Shown in pieces: positions 26,595-35,423 of a DNA stretch of 64,000 bases. Source of the DNA: CAYQXJ01 sp964421565 (GTDB lineage: Bacteria > Planctomycetota > Brocadiia > SM23-32); assembly GCA_964421565.1 (NCBI GenBank), contig CAYQXJ010000003.1, positions 1-64,000 on the forward strand, in the 5' to 3' direction. The position numbers were made by a program, and so were the translations under genes. Position 1 is the stretch's first letter. Each line of letters opens with the position of its first letter. The notes under the pieces are model-generated. The model worked only from the letters and a program-made list of their open reading frames with translations. It was not told where the DNA came from and searched no databases.

Positions 26595-28485
26595 CGTCCG
26601 CACCCCCGTTCGTGGACGGGTGGCCGGCCTGGGGCGAGGCTGCCGCTTCGGCCTCGGCGCTGGCCTCAACCAGGTCGGAGAAATCATCCGCCCGGAAGAT
26701 GCGCGGGCGGATAAAGGCGTACAGTGTGTTCTGCGTGGTGCTGTTGCGCTTGCTGCGGAACAGCAGCCCAAGCAGGGGTATATCGCCCAGCAGCGGCACC
26801 TTGGTGATGGTCTCCAGTTCCTGAGTCTGCACGATGCCGCCGATCACTATCGCCGCTTCGTCCGGCACGGCCACCCCCGTCTTGATGCTGTTCTCGTCAC
26901 GGGGCGGAGGTACCTGCTCCGACGGAGCCTGGCCGGTGAAATTGCTCACGCTGAGGAATACATCCAGGTAGACGTAGTCCCCCTCCAGTATCGTGGGAGT
27001 AATGGTCAGCTCGGTTCCGGCCGTCTCGTAGCCGCCGAAGGACGTGGTGCTCGTGCTGGCGGTGATGGCACTGATGGTGACAAAGGGCTCGGAGCGGACA
27101 TTACGGAAGGTGGCCTCTTCGTTGGCGTTGGCCAGCACGCGCGGGCGGCTCACGATGCGGCCAGTCTCGCTGCGCTCCAGGGCGTTGAGAATCGCCGTCA
27201 GCTCTCCGGGGCGCAGCACGGCCACCGTCCCTCCCTCGGCGTTGGGAACGGGCACACCGCGCTCGCCCGTATCCTCGTCGAAGGCGCTGAGCCCGAAGAA
27301 CGAGCCCGCGCGCACGTCGGTGCCCGCCCGGCTGCCCCTGGCTTCGAGTTCGACGCCCAGCTCGCGCGCCGCCCGGTCGTTCAGCGAAACGAGCCATGCC
27401 TCCAGCAGCACCTGGGCGCGCCGCTGGTCGAGCTCACGCACGACGTCGGCCAGCCATTCGTGCTCATCCGGCGCAGCGGCGACCAGGAGCGCGTTGTTCT
27501 GCGTGTCGCCGACGATCTTGATGGCGAGCCCGTTGGCGGGCCCCTCCCCGAATCCCTGGCCCGCCTCTGCCGGTTCGCTTCGCCGGCCGACTTCCGCGAT
27601 TCCTCGCAGCAGTTCTTCCAGCATGGGCAGCACGGTCTCTGCCTTCGTATTCATCAGCCGATAGACCCGTATCGGCAGCTCCGGTGCCACCGCCTCGACG
27701 TCGAGCGTTCCGGTCAGTTCGCGGATCGCCGCCACGTCGGCTTCCCGGGCCACCACCACCAGCGAGTTAGTCCGCTGGTCGGCCGCGAACAGGGGCAGCT
27801 CTGCGCTGCCCTTGTCCTTGCGGAAGGCCAGCTCAAGCTGCGCCGCCAGGTCTTTCGCGCGTGCGTGCTCGAGGCCGATCAGCGAGACGCGCGGGCGCGC
27901 CTGCGGCCTGTCCAGGTGCGCGATGATCTCCAGCGCCCTTTGCACGTTCTCCGCGTAGTCGCTGATGGCCACCTCCTGTTGGCCCGGCAACACGCGCGCG
28001 CTCGAACCGGAGGAGAGGAACGGCTCGATCGCCGCGCGGACCGTCTCGGCTTCGGCGTGCCGCAGGGACGCGATCCGCGTGACGAACTCCGTCCCCTCGG
28101 CCGTAACCTCCCTCGCGGGCAGCACGATGCCCGTGTCCAGGGCGGTTGCGGCCGCGTTCTGCACGATCATCACCAGCCCCTGGCGCCTGACCAGCGTATA
28201 GCCTTTCAGCTTCAGCACCGACTCGAACACCGGCATCAGCGCGCTCTCCGGTATCTCGCGCGGCGTCTCCAGCATCACGGTGCCGCTGAAGTCCTCGTCA
28301 TATGCGAACGTCTCGCCCGTCACTTCGGATACGAGCCGGGCCAGCACGCGCACATCGACGCTGTCTGCGAAGTTCAGCGCGACCATCGGAACGGCCTGGG
28401 GCGCGTTGTCGGTCTCTGCCCCCCTGACGGGAACGGCGAGCAACGCCAGCACTGCCGTCACGGCCATGACCTGGCGCCCGATCAT
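26584..28485 (-). CDS. gspD: Type II secretion outer-membrane secretin D (GspD)
   Basis: A 633-residue secretin with a signal peptide (residues 1-about 22), periplasmic N0 and N1-N3 domains (VALNFADSVDVRVLARLV; repeated VVVAREADVAAIRELTGTLD-like units) and the C-terminal beta-barrel secretin domain with VPLLGDIPLLGLLFRSK. AAGGGAG lies 8 nt before ATG 28485. It forms the outer-membrane channel of the type II system. No pilotin gene is recognised nearby. Confidence 0.95.
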   Translation of the reverse strand: MIGRQVMAVTAVLALLAVPVRGAETDNAPQAVPMVALNFADSVDVRVLARLVSEVTGETFAYDEDFSGTVMLETPREIPESALMPVFESVLKLKGYTLVRRQGLVMIVQNAAATALDTGIVLPAREVTAEGTEFVTRIASLRHAEAETVRAAIEPFLSSGSSARVLPGQQEVAISDYAENVQRALEIIAHLDRPQARPRVSLIGLEHARAKDLAAQLELAFRKDKGSAELPLFAADQRTNSLVVVAREADVAAIRELTGTLDVEAVAPELPIRVYRLMNTKAETVLPMLEELLRGIAEVGRRSEPAEAGQGFGEGPANGLAIKIVGDTQNNALLVAAAPDEHEWLADVVRELDQRRAQVLLEAWLVSLNDRAARELGVELEARGSRAGTDVRAGSFFGLSAFDEDTGERGVPVPNAEGGTVAVLRPGELTAILNALERSETGRIVSRPRVLANANEEATFRNVRSEPFVTISAITASTSTTSFGGYETAGTELTITPTILEGDYVYLDVFLSVSNFTGQAPSEQVPPPRDENSIKTGVAVPDEAAIVIGGIVQTQELETITKVPLLGDIPLLGLLFRSKRNSTTQNTLYAFIRPRIFRADDFSDLVEASAEAEAAASPQAGHPSTNGGADGER

Positions 28486-28512
28486 CCTGCGCTCCCTTCC
28501 ATGCCGAACCGC

Positions 28513-29436
28513 CTACCAGATGGGTATGATTATCGCTTCCGCCTTGCCGTCGCGTCTCAAGTCGAAGACGAGGAAGAACTCCTCTTCGCTGCGTATCTGC
28601 TCCGCGACTCGATCGAGTCCACGAGTCAGGTCCTGCGCATCCCGGACGGAGGCATCGTTCACCGCAATGATCACGTCGCCGGGCCGAAGCCCCATGCGCC
28701 AGAGCGTTCCTCCTTCCGGCACTTGTTCGGCGACAAGCCCGTTCGTCGCACCCTCGGCGTCGCCTGCCCGCCGGACGGACAGCGCCTGCACTTCGTCGCG
28801 CAGTCCGCCGTAGAACTCATCAAACTCCCCGAGGTCCACCTCACCCAGCTCCAGCTCGTCCGCGGACGGCTCGCTCGTCGCCTCTTCTGGGTCGTTGCTG
28901 CGAGCGTGACGGCGCTCGCCGGCGGCCGGGGCTCGTGCCGTGGCGGTGGCAGCCCCCCTCTGGCCGGAGCGCTGCACGGGGACGGAGAACCGGGTGCCCG
29001 ACCTCTCCAGCACAACGCTGGTGCGCCCCACATCGACCAGCCGGGCGCCCTCCAACACGTCCCCCACACGCAGCAGTTCCTGTGCGCCGCCTGGCTTCTG
29101 CACGATCGCCACTGACTGCTGCCCGCGCACCACGGTACCCACCACGGCGGACTCAATGCCCGGGGCGAGCTGAGGGGTAGCGCCGTCCGGTGGCCCGGCC
29201 CGCTCTCCGAACAGGGGGCTGCGCGCCAGATCGAGGTAATCCGGCCGGCCCAACGTATGCTGCACGGCCTCGCCAGCCGCTTCCGGCGCGGGCGCGGGGG
29301 TCAGGTCAGGCGGAGCGCTTCGCCCCGGCGCAGAGCGGTATGCCAGCAGGGCTGTTGCCGCCAGGACAGCGCCGGCCAGCAGCCAGAGAGCACGTGATAG
29401 GGCTTCCGGTGTCAGCGCCGCAGGCAATCTGTGCAT
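28513..29436 (-). CDS. gspC: Type II secretion protein C (GspC) with PDZ domain
   Basis: A 307-residue inner-membrane protein. It has a short cytoplasmic N-terminus, one membrane helix (about 14-33), a Pro-rich linker, the homology-region domain (GTVVRGQQSVAIVQKPGG ... LLRVGDVLEGARLV), a charged linker, and a C-terminal PDZ domain (GTLWRMGLRPGDVIIAVND). GspC couples the secretin to the inner-membrane platform. ATG 29436 has GCGGAAG upstream; the frame before it is not coding. It is the first gene of the gsp operon. Confidence 0.85.
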   Translation of the reverse strand: MHRLPAALTPEALSRALWLLAGAVLAATALLAYRSAPGRSAPPDLTPAPAPEAAGEAVQHTLGRPDYLDLARSPLFGERAGPPDGATPQLAPGIESAVVGTVVRGQQSVAIVQKPGGAQELLRVGDVLEGARLVDVGRTSVVLERSGTRFSVPVQRSGQRGAATATARAPAAGERRHARSNDPEEATSEPSADELELGEVDLGEFDEFYGGLRDEVQALSVRRAGDAEGATNGLVAEQVPEGGTLWRMGLRPGDVIIAVNDASVRDAQDLTRGLDRVAEQIRSEEEFFLVFDLRRDGKAEAIIIPIW

Positions 29437-29470
29437 AACTTCCGCATCCTGTACCACTTGAGCGACGCAC

Positions 29471-29499
29471 AGGTTACCAGTAATGGGGCGTCCAGGCAA
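29471..29499 (-). promoter_or_regulatory. Candidate promoter of the gsp operon
   Basis: TTGCCT (29499-29494), a 17-bp spacer and TAACCT (29476-29471) lie 35 bp before gspC in the 76-bp gap after the flagellar block. No terminator hairpin is visible in this gap, so read-through from the flagellar genes is also possible. Confidence 0.35.
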
Positions 29500-29512
29500 G
29501 CAATCGCGCTGC

Positions 29513-29932
29513 TCAAGGCGCTTCGGCGGCCCTCTGGTAGGTGCAGAGCATGCGGCCGCCGGCTCGCACCTCGTCGAGGCGCGAGCGCAGGTCGGCAAGC
29601 TCGTCTGCGAGGCACTCCACCAGGCGCTCACAGGCGGCGGAGTACTCGCTGAGCCCATCCTTGCCCTCCCGGATGGCCGCGAGCAGGCGTGCCCGGTGCG
29701 GCTCCGCCAGAGCGTTGACAGCGGCTTGCTCGCCCTGCAGTCGCTGAACGGCACGCGCCATGCGCGGTTGAAGCTCGCGTGCCAGTTCCATATGCCGTGC
29801 GCACGATGCTTCGCGCTCGTCCACGGCGGCTTGCAGCGCCTGCAGCGCCGAGTCCACCAGTTGCCTGCAATCAGCGGACAGCCCCTCGGCCAGCTTCGTC
29901 AGGGCGGATGCGTCTGCCGGCGTTGTGCTCAT
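29513..29932 (-). CDS. Unrecognised helical protein after flgL
   Basis: A 139-residue, almost entirely helical protein without a signal or membrane segment. It has heptad-like stretches (VDSALQALQAAVDEREAS; LADELADLRSRLDEV). Its ATG is 1 bp after the previous gene, so it is cotranslated with it. Size and coil content resemble FlgN/FliT-type export chaperones, and a flagellar chaperone or cytoplasmic accessory role is plausible from the location, but no specific motif is seen. Confidence 0.6.
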   Translation of the reverse strand: MSTTPADASALTKLAEGLSADCRQLVDSALQALQAAVDEREASCARHMELARELQPRMARAVQRLQGEQAAVNALAEPHRARLLAAIREGKDGLSEYSAACERLVECLADELADLRSRLDEVRAGGRMLCTYQRAAEAP

Positions 29933-29933
29933 G

Positions 29934-30533
29934 TCAGATCCTGTCCCTGAGCGCCGCGATCATCGGTTGCAGGTCTCCCAGACGGGGCTCCAGGTCCTCG
30001 GAAAGTGTGTTTGCCAGCGCCTTCCAGTTTCGCTGCTGCTGGCACGATTCCACTTCGTCGAGGCATTCGCTCAGACGCGCCAGTTCGTCGGCCTCGGACA
30101 GTCGGGTCACGCCGACAGGCAGGCACGTGTTGTCCACCTGGCAGATGCAGAGCAGAAGCTGCTGCAGGGAGTCCAGCAGGCTGTAGAGTCCGCCGTTCCC
30201 CTGCTGTGTGCGCCCCGAGCGGAACTCGTCAGCGACGGCAGCCGTCGCCTGGCGCAACAGGCTGACCGCGCTCTCGGCGTCCTGCAGAAGGCGCCGCGCG
30301 TAGCCGTCCAGGCCATCGGTGTCGATGGCGATCTCCCGGCTCTCGCCGAGCGGTTCGTCGCAGCGCCCCTCCAGATCGTCGGCCGACCAGGCATCCCCGT
30401 TCACGCGGATGGCGACAACCACCTCGTCGCGTTCGATCTCGCCGCGCTCGCGCAGTTGGTCGAGCAGCTCGGCCAGTGTGGCTGCGGGTTCAAGGGCGAT
30501 GGTCAGCGGGGCCTCGTTCACCGTAACACGCAT
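29934..30533 (-). CDS. Unrecognised protein after flgL
   Basis: A 199-residue protein. The first 80 residues form a beta/alpha segment (MRVTVNEAPLTIAL, then VVVAIRVNGDAWSADDL) that suggests a ubiquitin-like or ThiS-like fold; the rest is helical. ATG 30533 has AAAGGA 8 nt upstream. It lies 27 bp after flgL, where many bacteria keep fliW and csrA, but it lacks FliW motifs and is longer. Function unknown. Confidence 0.65.
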   Translation of the reverse strand: MRVTVNEAPLTIALEPAATLAELLDQLRERGEIERDEVVVAIRVNGDAWSADDLEGRCDEPLGESREIAIDTDGLDGYARRLLQDAESAVSLLRQATAAVADEFRSGRTQQGNGGLYSLLDSLQQLLLCICQVDNTCLPVGVTRLSEADELARLSECLDEVESCQQQRNWKALANTLSEDLEPRLGDLQPMIAALRDRI

Positions 30534-30560
30534 GGGCAATGTCCTTTCGCTGTGCAACTG

Positions 30561-31466
30561 CTATGCTGACATGAAGTTCGCAAGGCTCGGGCGTATAGCC
30601 TGTGCCGCGACCTTCAGCACCGTCTGGAGCAGCACCATCTGTGCATTGAACGCAACGCTCACCTCGGCGATGTCGGCGTCCCTGTGATCGGATATCACCC
30701 TCTTGTTCAGATCGCGAAACCCCTCCGATGCGTTGCGCAGCATGTGAAGCTGGCTCTGGCGCTCTCCGAGCTTGCCCAGGGACGTGCGCACTTCGTCGTG
30801 GCACTCGCCGAGCGCCTCGGTCAGGCGGCGGACCTCGTCCAGGTCCCCGGCCCTTATGGCGTCGCGCAGGGCGATAGTGGTGCCGAAGAGATCGGTAGTG
30901 CCCTGGATGTGGTCGCTGCCGACGAGGTTGACCTGCTCCACCTGGCGCGGCCCGACACGGATCTCGGTGCTCACCACCTCACCGCGATAGCTGACAGCGG
31001 TCAGTTCGCCGGCGGCATCGCGCGTTGCCTGGAACGGGGTAGTGCCGACCGCTTCTCCGGCGAAGACGTAGCTGCCGCGGTGGGTCACGTTGGAGGCGGA
31101 GAGCATGGTCTCCAACAGGGCGTCGACCCCCTCGGCCATAACCTGACGGTTGCTATCGGTGTAGGTCTCGTTAGCGGCCTGCACGCCGAACTCCCTCACG
31201 CGCGAGAGGCTCTCGGACACCCTCGTCAGGGCGTTGGTGGCCACGCTGAGCATTGAGTCGACCGTGCCCAGGTTGCCCAGGAACACATCGAGCCTGTCAT
31301 TCTCCCGCTGCAGTTGCAGGATGCGCACGGCGGAGGGCACATCGTCGTGCAGGGCGTTGACGCGCTGCCCGGTGCTGAGCTGGTCGCTCAGCCGGCTCAG
31401 CCGGTCATGGCTCTGGTGGATGCCGAAGACCAGGTTCCGGTCGATCATGTTCTGGGTGACTCTCAT
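30561..31466 (-). CDS. flgL: Flagellar hook-filament junction protein FlgL (HAP3)
   Basis: A 301-residue junction protein. The flagellin-like N-terminal helix MRVTQNMIDRNLVFGI and the matching C-terminal helix (VAFNAQMVLLQTVLKVAAQ) form the D0/D1 coiled core; the short middle domain includes YVFAGEAVGTTPF, typical of FlgL. It joins FlgK to the filament. The gene is 10 bp after flgK. Confidence 0.93.
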   Translation of the reverse strand: MRVTQNMIDRNLVFGIHQSHDRLSRLSDQLSTGQRVNALHDDVPSAVRILQLQRENDRLDVFLGNLGTVDSMLSVATNALTRVSESLSRVREFGVQAANETYTDSNRQVMAEGVDALLETMLSASNVTHRGSYVFAGEAVGTTPFQATRDAAGELTAVSYRGEVVSTEIRVGPRQVEQVNLVGSDHIQGTTDLFGTTIALRDAIRAGDLDEVRRLTEALGECHDEVRTSLGKLGERQSQLHMLRNASEGFRDLNKRVISDHRDADIAEVSVAFNAQMVLLQTVLKVAAQAIRPSLANFMSA

Positions 31467-31476
31467 TTGCCCCTTC

Positions 31477-33474
31477 CTACACCATGTTGGCTATCTCGGA
31501 GAGCATTCTATCCATAACGGTGATGTACTTGATAGCCCCTTCGTAGAGCGTGCGGGCGCGGACCAGGTTCACCATCTCTTCGTCTATGCTCACGCCGGAG
31601 ACGGCGTCACGCCGGTCCAACAGATCCTTGACGAGTATCTGCTGGTTCTCATGCTGGACTGCTTTCGTGTTGCGAGTCGTCGATAGCTCGGACACGAGGG
31701 CGCGGTATGCCTCGTGCAAGGTGGACTCGCCCTCGGCGGCCGCCGGCTCGGAGCGGACCTCCGCCAGGGACAGGAAGCCATGGTTGTCGCCCATGCTCGG
31801 CGTCAGCGCTCCGGCGAGGCTGGCGTTGTCGCGCCGCACGCTTTCGGCGACCTGCAGCGCGCCCGCTCCCCGGCCGTTTAGCAAGCTGTTGAGCCCCAGG
31901 GCGTCGAGCACGCCGGCCGTGTCCATGCTCGCATGCGCCATGAATGAAAAGCCGTCCCCCGACTCCACGTTGCCTTCGCCGAGCGTCATGCGCAGGCCGT
32001 GGTCCAGCACCACCGTCTGGCCGGGCACGTAATCCGAGTCGATGCGGCGCGTGAACGTGCTGACCACCGTGCCAGCCCGGTCACGCAGCGTCACACCGAT
32101 GTCGATCGTGTCCTGGCCAATGGCGCCGCCGTCGAGGAAGTTGACTTCGAAGGTCAGGTCCTGCTCGCCGCTGAAGCCGTCCACCACCCGGACCTCGGTC
32201 GGGTTCACGGCCGTAATATCGCCCGGCCCGGCGGGGTTCGGGTCGTGCCGAGTGGCGAAGCCGAATGCGTAGCCGTCCTCGGCGGAAAGGGCGATGCGCC
32301 CCCCGTCGACACTGGCCGTCACATGCTCCACGTCGGCGTTGATCGTATCGCGCAGGTCGGCCAGGAAGGCGTCCGCCGGCCGGGTGGTGTCCAGGCTCAG
32401 CTCGTAGCGGCTCAGCTCACCTGTTGCCGTGTCCTCGACGTTGATAACGAGGCGCTCGGCTGTTCCGGAGGCCACGCCCCAGCCCATCTGCGCAAAGGGC
32501 ACCGCGGTGTCGAAGCGGTTCAGGCCCTGCAGGCTCTGGAAGCGGCCTTCCAGTCCAAGCGAGGTGGCGTGGACGAGGTTGACGGCCCGTCGCAGGTCGC
32601 CGGCAAGTTCGTCGAGCCGGGCGTGATACTGAGGCACGCGCTCGGCCGCCAGGCTCATCAGCCCGCCGAGCTGCCCTTCGCGCACGTCGATGTGGTGGGC
32701 GGGCGAGCCCTGCGGCGTGACGACGGGCCCCTGCTCGGTGGTCACCAATGCCAGCGGAGTGTTGTCCACCCCGTCGACGATCAGGGTGCCCGAGCACGTG
32801 ACGTTCACCACACCGTAGTCACCTTCGTGAATCGTGATGTTGACCAGTTCGGCGAGGTCGGCCACCAGTTGATCGCGTTCGTCTTTGTGGGCGGCGGCGC
32901 TGGTGCGGCCGGCTTCCACAACCCGTATCTGACCGTTCAGGTAAGCTATCTGTTCAGTCAGCGAGTTGACGAGCTGCACGGTGCTCTCGACCTCGGCCTG
33001 GAGGTTGGCCGCCGTGCTGACGAAGCCCTCGTCGAGCCGGTTGAAGGTGTCGCACACGGCCACGAGCTTCTGCACAACCTGCTCCCGCAGCGTCCTGTCG
33101 CTCGGATCAGCGGAGAGGGACTCTACGGCATCGAAGAACTGGCCGAGCTGGCTGTCGAGGCCGCCTTGGGTGAGTTCCGCGAAGAGCGACTCCAGGGAGG
33201 AGAGGGTCTCCACCTCCTGGCCGAGTCTCTCACGAGCCTCGATGTGCTGCAGCAATGCAGCTTCGACAACGCGGTCGCGCATGCGGAACACGTCTTGCAC
33301 CGTTGAGCCGAGACCGACCTGCAGGCCACCCACGCGGGGCCCGACGAGGCCCGCCACCTCCGCCCGCTTGGCGTGGTACCCCTCGCTGTTGGCGTTGGCC
33401 ACGTTGTCGCCCGCCACGTCCATAAGCTTCTTGGCGGTCGATATGGCGTTCAACCCGATGGTGTAGTTGCCCAT
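31477..33474 (-). CDS. flgK: Flagellar hook-associated protein FlgK (HAP1)
   Basis: A 665-residue hook-associated protein. N-terminal MGNYTIGLNAISTAKKLMDV and DNVANANSEGYHAKRAEV are the flagellar rod/hook signature, and the C-terminus (VNLVRARTLYEGAIKYITVMDRML) completes the D0 domain. It is longer than the usual 450-550 residues owing to extra beta domains at about residues 340-540. FlgN, encoded just upstream, is its expected chaperone. Confidence 0.93.
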   Translation of the reverse strand: MGNYTIGLNAISTAKKLMDVAGDNVANANSEGYHAKRAEVAGLVGPRVGGLQVGLGSTVQDVFRMRDRVVEAALLQHIEARERLGQEVETLSSLESLFAELTQGGLDSQLGQFFDAVESLSADPSDRTLREQVVQKLVAVCDTFNRLDEGFVSTAANLQAEVESTVQLVNSLTEQIAYLNGQIRVVEAGRTSAAAHKDERDQLVADLAELVNITIHEGDYGVVNVTCSGTLIVDGVDNTPLALVTTEQGPVVTPQGSPAHHIDVREGQLGGLMSLAAERVPQYHARLDELAGDLRRAVNLVHATSLGLEGRFQSLQGLNRFDTAVPFAQMGWGVASGTAERLVINVEDTATGELSRYELSLDTTRPADAFLADLRDTINADVEHVTASVDGGRIALSAEDGYAFGFATRHDPNPAGPGDITAVNPTEVRVVDGFSGEQDLTFEVNFLDGGAIGQDTIDIGVTLRDRAGTVVSTFTRRIDSDYVPGQTVVLDHGLRMTLGEGNVESGDGFSFMAHASMDTAGVLDALGLNSLLNGRGAGALQVAESVRRDNASLAGALTPSMGDNHGFLSLAEVRSEPAAAEGESTLHEAYRALVSELSTTRNTKAVQHENQQILVKDLLDRRDAVSGVSIDEEMVNLVRARTLYEGAIKYITVMDRMLSEIANMV

Positions 33475-33482
33475 GGCGTCCC

Positions 33483-33974
33483 CTACACGGTGTGGCGCAC
33501 TACTGCATGCGCGCTCTGGCGTTCGAGCCGTCCGTCGGCGGAATAGGTGGAGCCCTCTGCCGCGCCGGTCAGCACCGCCAACAGCCGCTGGTTCAGCTCG
33601 AGTGCGTGCCGCGTAAGCATGCCGGCCGTCGCGCCCACCCGCCGGAGTTCGTCCATAGCGATGACGAGGCGTTCCCGCCGATCGCTCAACGCGAGTGCAA
33701 GCGGCCCGTCGCAGGCCTCAATGATCTGCGAGAGCCGGGCCTCTCGCGCGTCGATGCCGAGCACAGCGGCCATCTGCTCCCTGGCGCGCCCAAGGGCCTG
33801 CTCCAGGCGCTCGGCGTCGCCCTCCATCTGCTCCATGTCCTGGAGGGCAGCCTCGATGCCGTCCATATCCGCGTTCTGCATGCACTCATTCAGCCTATGC
33901 AACCGACCGCACCTGCGCTCCAGCAGCCCGACCATCTCGTCGAGCAGGCCCAGCAGCGGTTCATGCTTGCTCAT
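33483..33974 (-). CDS. flgN: FlgN-like flagellar export chaperone
   Basis: A 163-residue helical protein. The C-terminal pattern RRERLVIAMDELRRVGATAG followed by LELNQRLLAVL is the FlgN signature, and its position directly before flgK supports this. FlgN keeps FlgK and FlgL unfolded for export. It overlaps the flgJ-like gene by 14 bp. Confidence 0.8.
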   Translation of the reverse strand: MSKHEPLLGLLDEMVGLLERRCGRLHRLNECMQNADMDGIEAALQDMEQMEGDAERLEQALGRAREQMAAVLGIDAREARLSQIIEACDGPLALALSDRRERLVIAMDELRRVGATAGMLTRHALELNQRLLAVLTGAAEGSTYSADGRLERQSAHAVVRHTV

Positions 33975-34323
33975 CGAGTCGACCTCCGTCGGAGCCGCTC
34001 AGTTGCCGGTAGACGTAGTTTGCCACGGGGTCGGCAGGGCTCTGCGCCAGGCTTTGCGGCAGGAACATGGCGATCATTCCCCGCGCCCCCTCCCCGATTA
34101 TGCCCTGTGCCTCATCGTCGGCGGCAACGGTCTTCTGCATTTCCTTGATCACCATGGTGTACATGACGGCCGCGAAATCACGGGAAACGCGCATCAGCTC
34201 TTCGCCCTCGGCCGTGCCGCAGCCCTGCTTTCGATCGATCGCGTGCGCCCCCTGGCTCAGGTGGGCCTGGCAGCGCCTGTTCAGTGCGGCCTGCAGGGCG
34301 TCACATGATTCGTAGTTCAGCAT
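33961..34323 (-). CDS. flgJ: FlgJ-like rod-binding protein, without muramidase domain
   Basis: A 120-residue protein matching the N-terminal rod-binding domain of FlgJ (SRDFAAVMYTMVIKEMQKTV, near residue 47). The glucosaminidase domain of enterobacterial FlgJ is absent, as in many non-enteric bacteria, so a separate wall hydrolase must open the cell wall. It overlaps the 3' end of flgI by 23 bp. Confidence 0.83.
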   Translation of the reverse strand: MLNYESCDALQAALNRRCQAHLSQGAHAIDRKQGCGTAEGEELMRVSRDFAAVMYTMVIKEMQKTVAADDEAQGIIGEGARGMIAMFLPQSLAQSPADPVANYVYRQLSGSDGGRLDEQA

Positions 34324-35410
34324 GCAGAGCTCCGGCTTCGTCGATGGCCTGGAAGATGGCGATGATATCCCTCGGGCTGGCCCCCAGCAGATTCAGCGCG
34401 CGGGCTACCTCGCTGACCGTGGTGCCCTTGTTCAGCACGGTGAGCCCGCCCTCCTGGAGGGGCTTCTCTATGATGCGCATGGCCGTGCGCGGCACGGTCT
34501 CGGTCTCACCCTCCGAGAACGCCGCCGGTTGGCTGACCTGAGGCAGTTCCTCGGTGATGACGGTCAGGTTTCCGTGGGAGACCGCGACGCTGGCAATGCC
34601 CACGTTCTGGCCCGCCACCACGGTCCCCGTCCGCTCGTTGACGATGACCATGGCGCGGCTGTCCGGTTCTACCTCGAGCATCTGTACTTCGCTGATCATG
34701 CCCATGGCGAGGTCATGGTCCACGGAGGCCGGCAGCACCACGCGTATGCGCCCCGCGTCGAGCACGGTCGCCTGAGCCCTGGTCGCTTGCCGCACAGCCC
34801 GCGCTATGCGCTTTGCAGTCGCAAAGTCCGCAGTGCGCAACACCAGGGTGATCGCGCCATCGCGGATGAAACTCATCGGCACTGTCTGCTCCACCAGGGC
34901 GCCGCCCGGAATGCGCCCCACGGTGGGGTGGCCCTGCTGGACGTTGGCGGCGGTGCCGCCGAAGGCGAACCCCCCGGCTGTGACAGCGCCCTGGGCGACG
35001 GCATACACTTCGCCGTCGGGCCCGGCCAGCGGTGTCAGCAGCAGTGTGCCCCCGCGCACGCTGGTGCTCTCATCGAAGGCGCTCACTGTCACGTCGATGC
35101 GGCTGCCCTTGCTCACGAATGGCGGCAGCTCGGCAGTCACGATGACCGCCGCCATGTTATCCGCGTCGATGTCGCTCAGCCCGCGACCCACGCGCAGCTT
35201 CTCCAGCATGTTCCGGGCAACTTCACTGGTGAAATCACCTCCGCCGCCCGTACCCGCGAGCCCCACCACGAGCCCGAAGCCGTAGAGCTGGTTGGCGCGT
35301 ATGCCTTCGACCTGTGTAATGTCCTTCACGCGGGCCCCCCACGCCCACCCCGCGACGACCATTGAGAAGGCGAAAACCGCGGCCAGCAGTGCTACGCGCC
35401 TGTGTTTCAT
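34301..35410 (-). CDS. flgI: Flagellar P-ring protein FlgI
   Basis: A 369-residue periplasmic ring protein. A signal peptide (residues 1-about 25) ends near WAWGARVKDITQ, and the family marker NQLYGFGLVVGLAGTGGG follows. Further FlgI motifs are VIVTAELPPFVSKGSRIDVT and the C-terminal LNLLGASPRDIIAIFQAI. It needs the FlgA chaperone and builds the bushing in the peptidoglycan layer. Confidence 0.95.
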   Translation of the reverse strand: MKHRRVALLAAVFAFSMVVAGWAWGARVKDITQVEGIRANQLYGFGLVVGLAGTGGGGDFTSEVARNMLEKLRVGRGLSDIDADNMAAVIVTAELPPFVSKGSRIDVTVSAFDESTSVRGGTLLLTPLAGPDGEVYAVAQGAVTAGGFAFGGTAANVQQGHPTVGRIPGGALVEQTVPMSFIRDGAITLVLRTADFATAKRIARAVRQATRAQATVLDAGRIRVVLPASVDHDLAMGMISEVQMLEVEPDSRAMVIVNERTGTVVAGQNVGIASVAVSHGNLTVITEELPQVSQPAAFSEGETETVPRTAMRIIEKPLQEGGLTVLNKGTTVSEVARALNLLGASPRDIIAIFQAIDEAGALHAELRIM

Positions 35411-35423
35411 CTATCGACCCCGC

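Noticed and set aside
26314..29115. Plus-strand 933-codon frame
   Set aside because: It is the antisense of gspE, gspD and gspC, with no recognisable domain.
29934..30533. FliW as identity of the gene after flgL
   Set aside because: The length (199 residues) and sequence do not match FliW, and no csrA follows.
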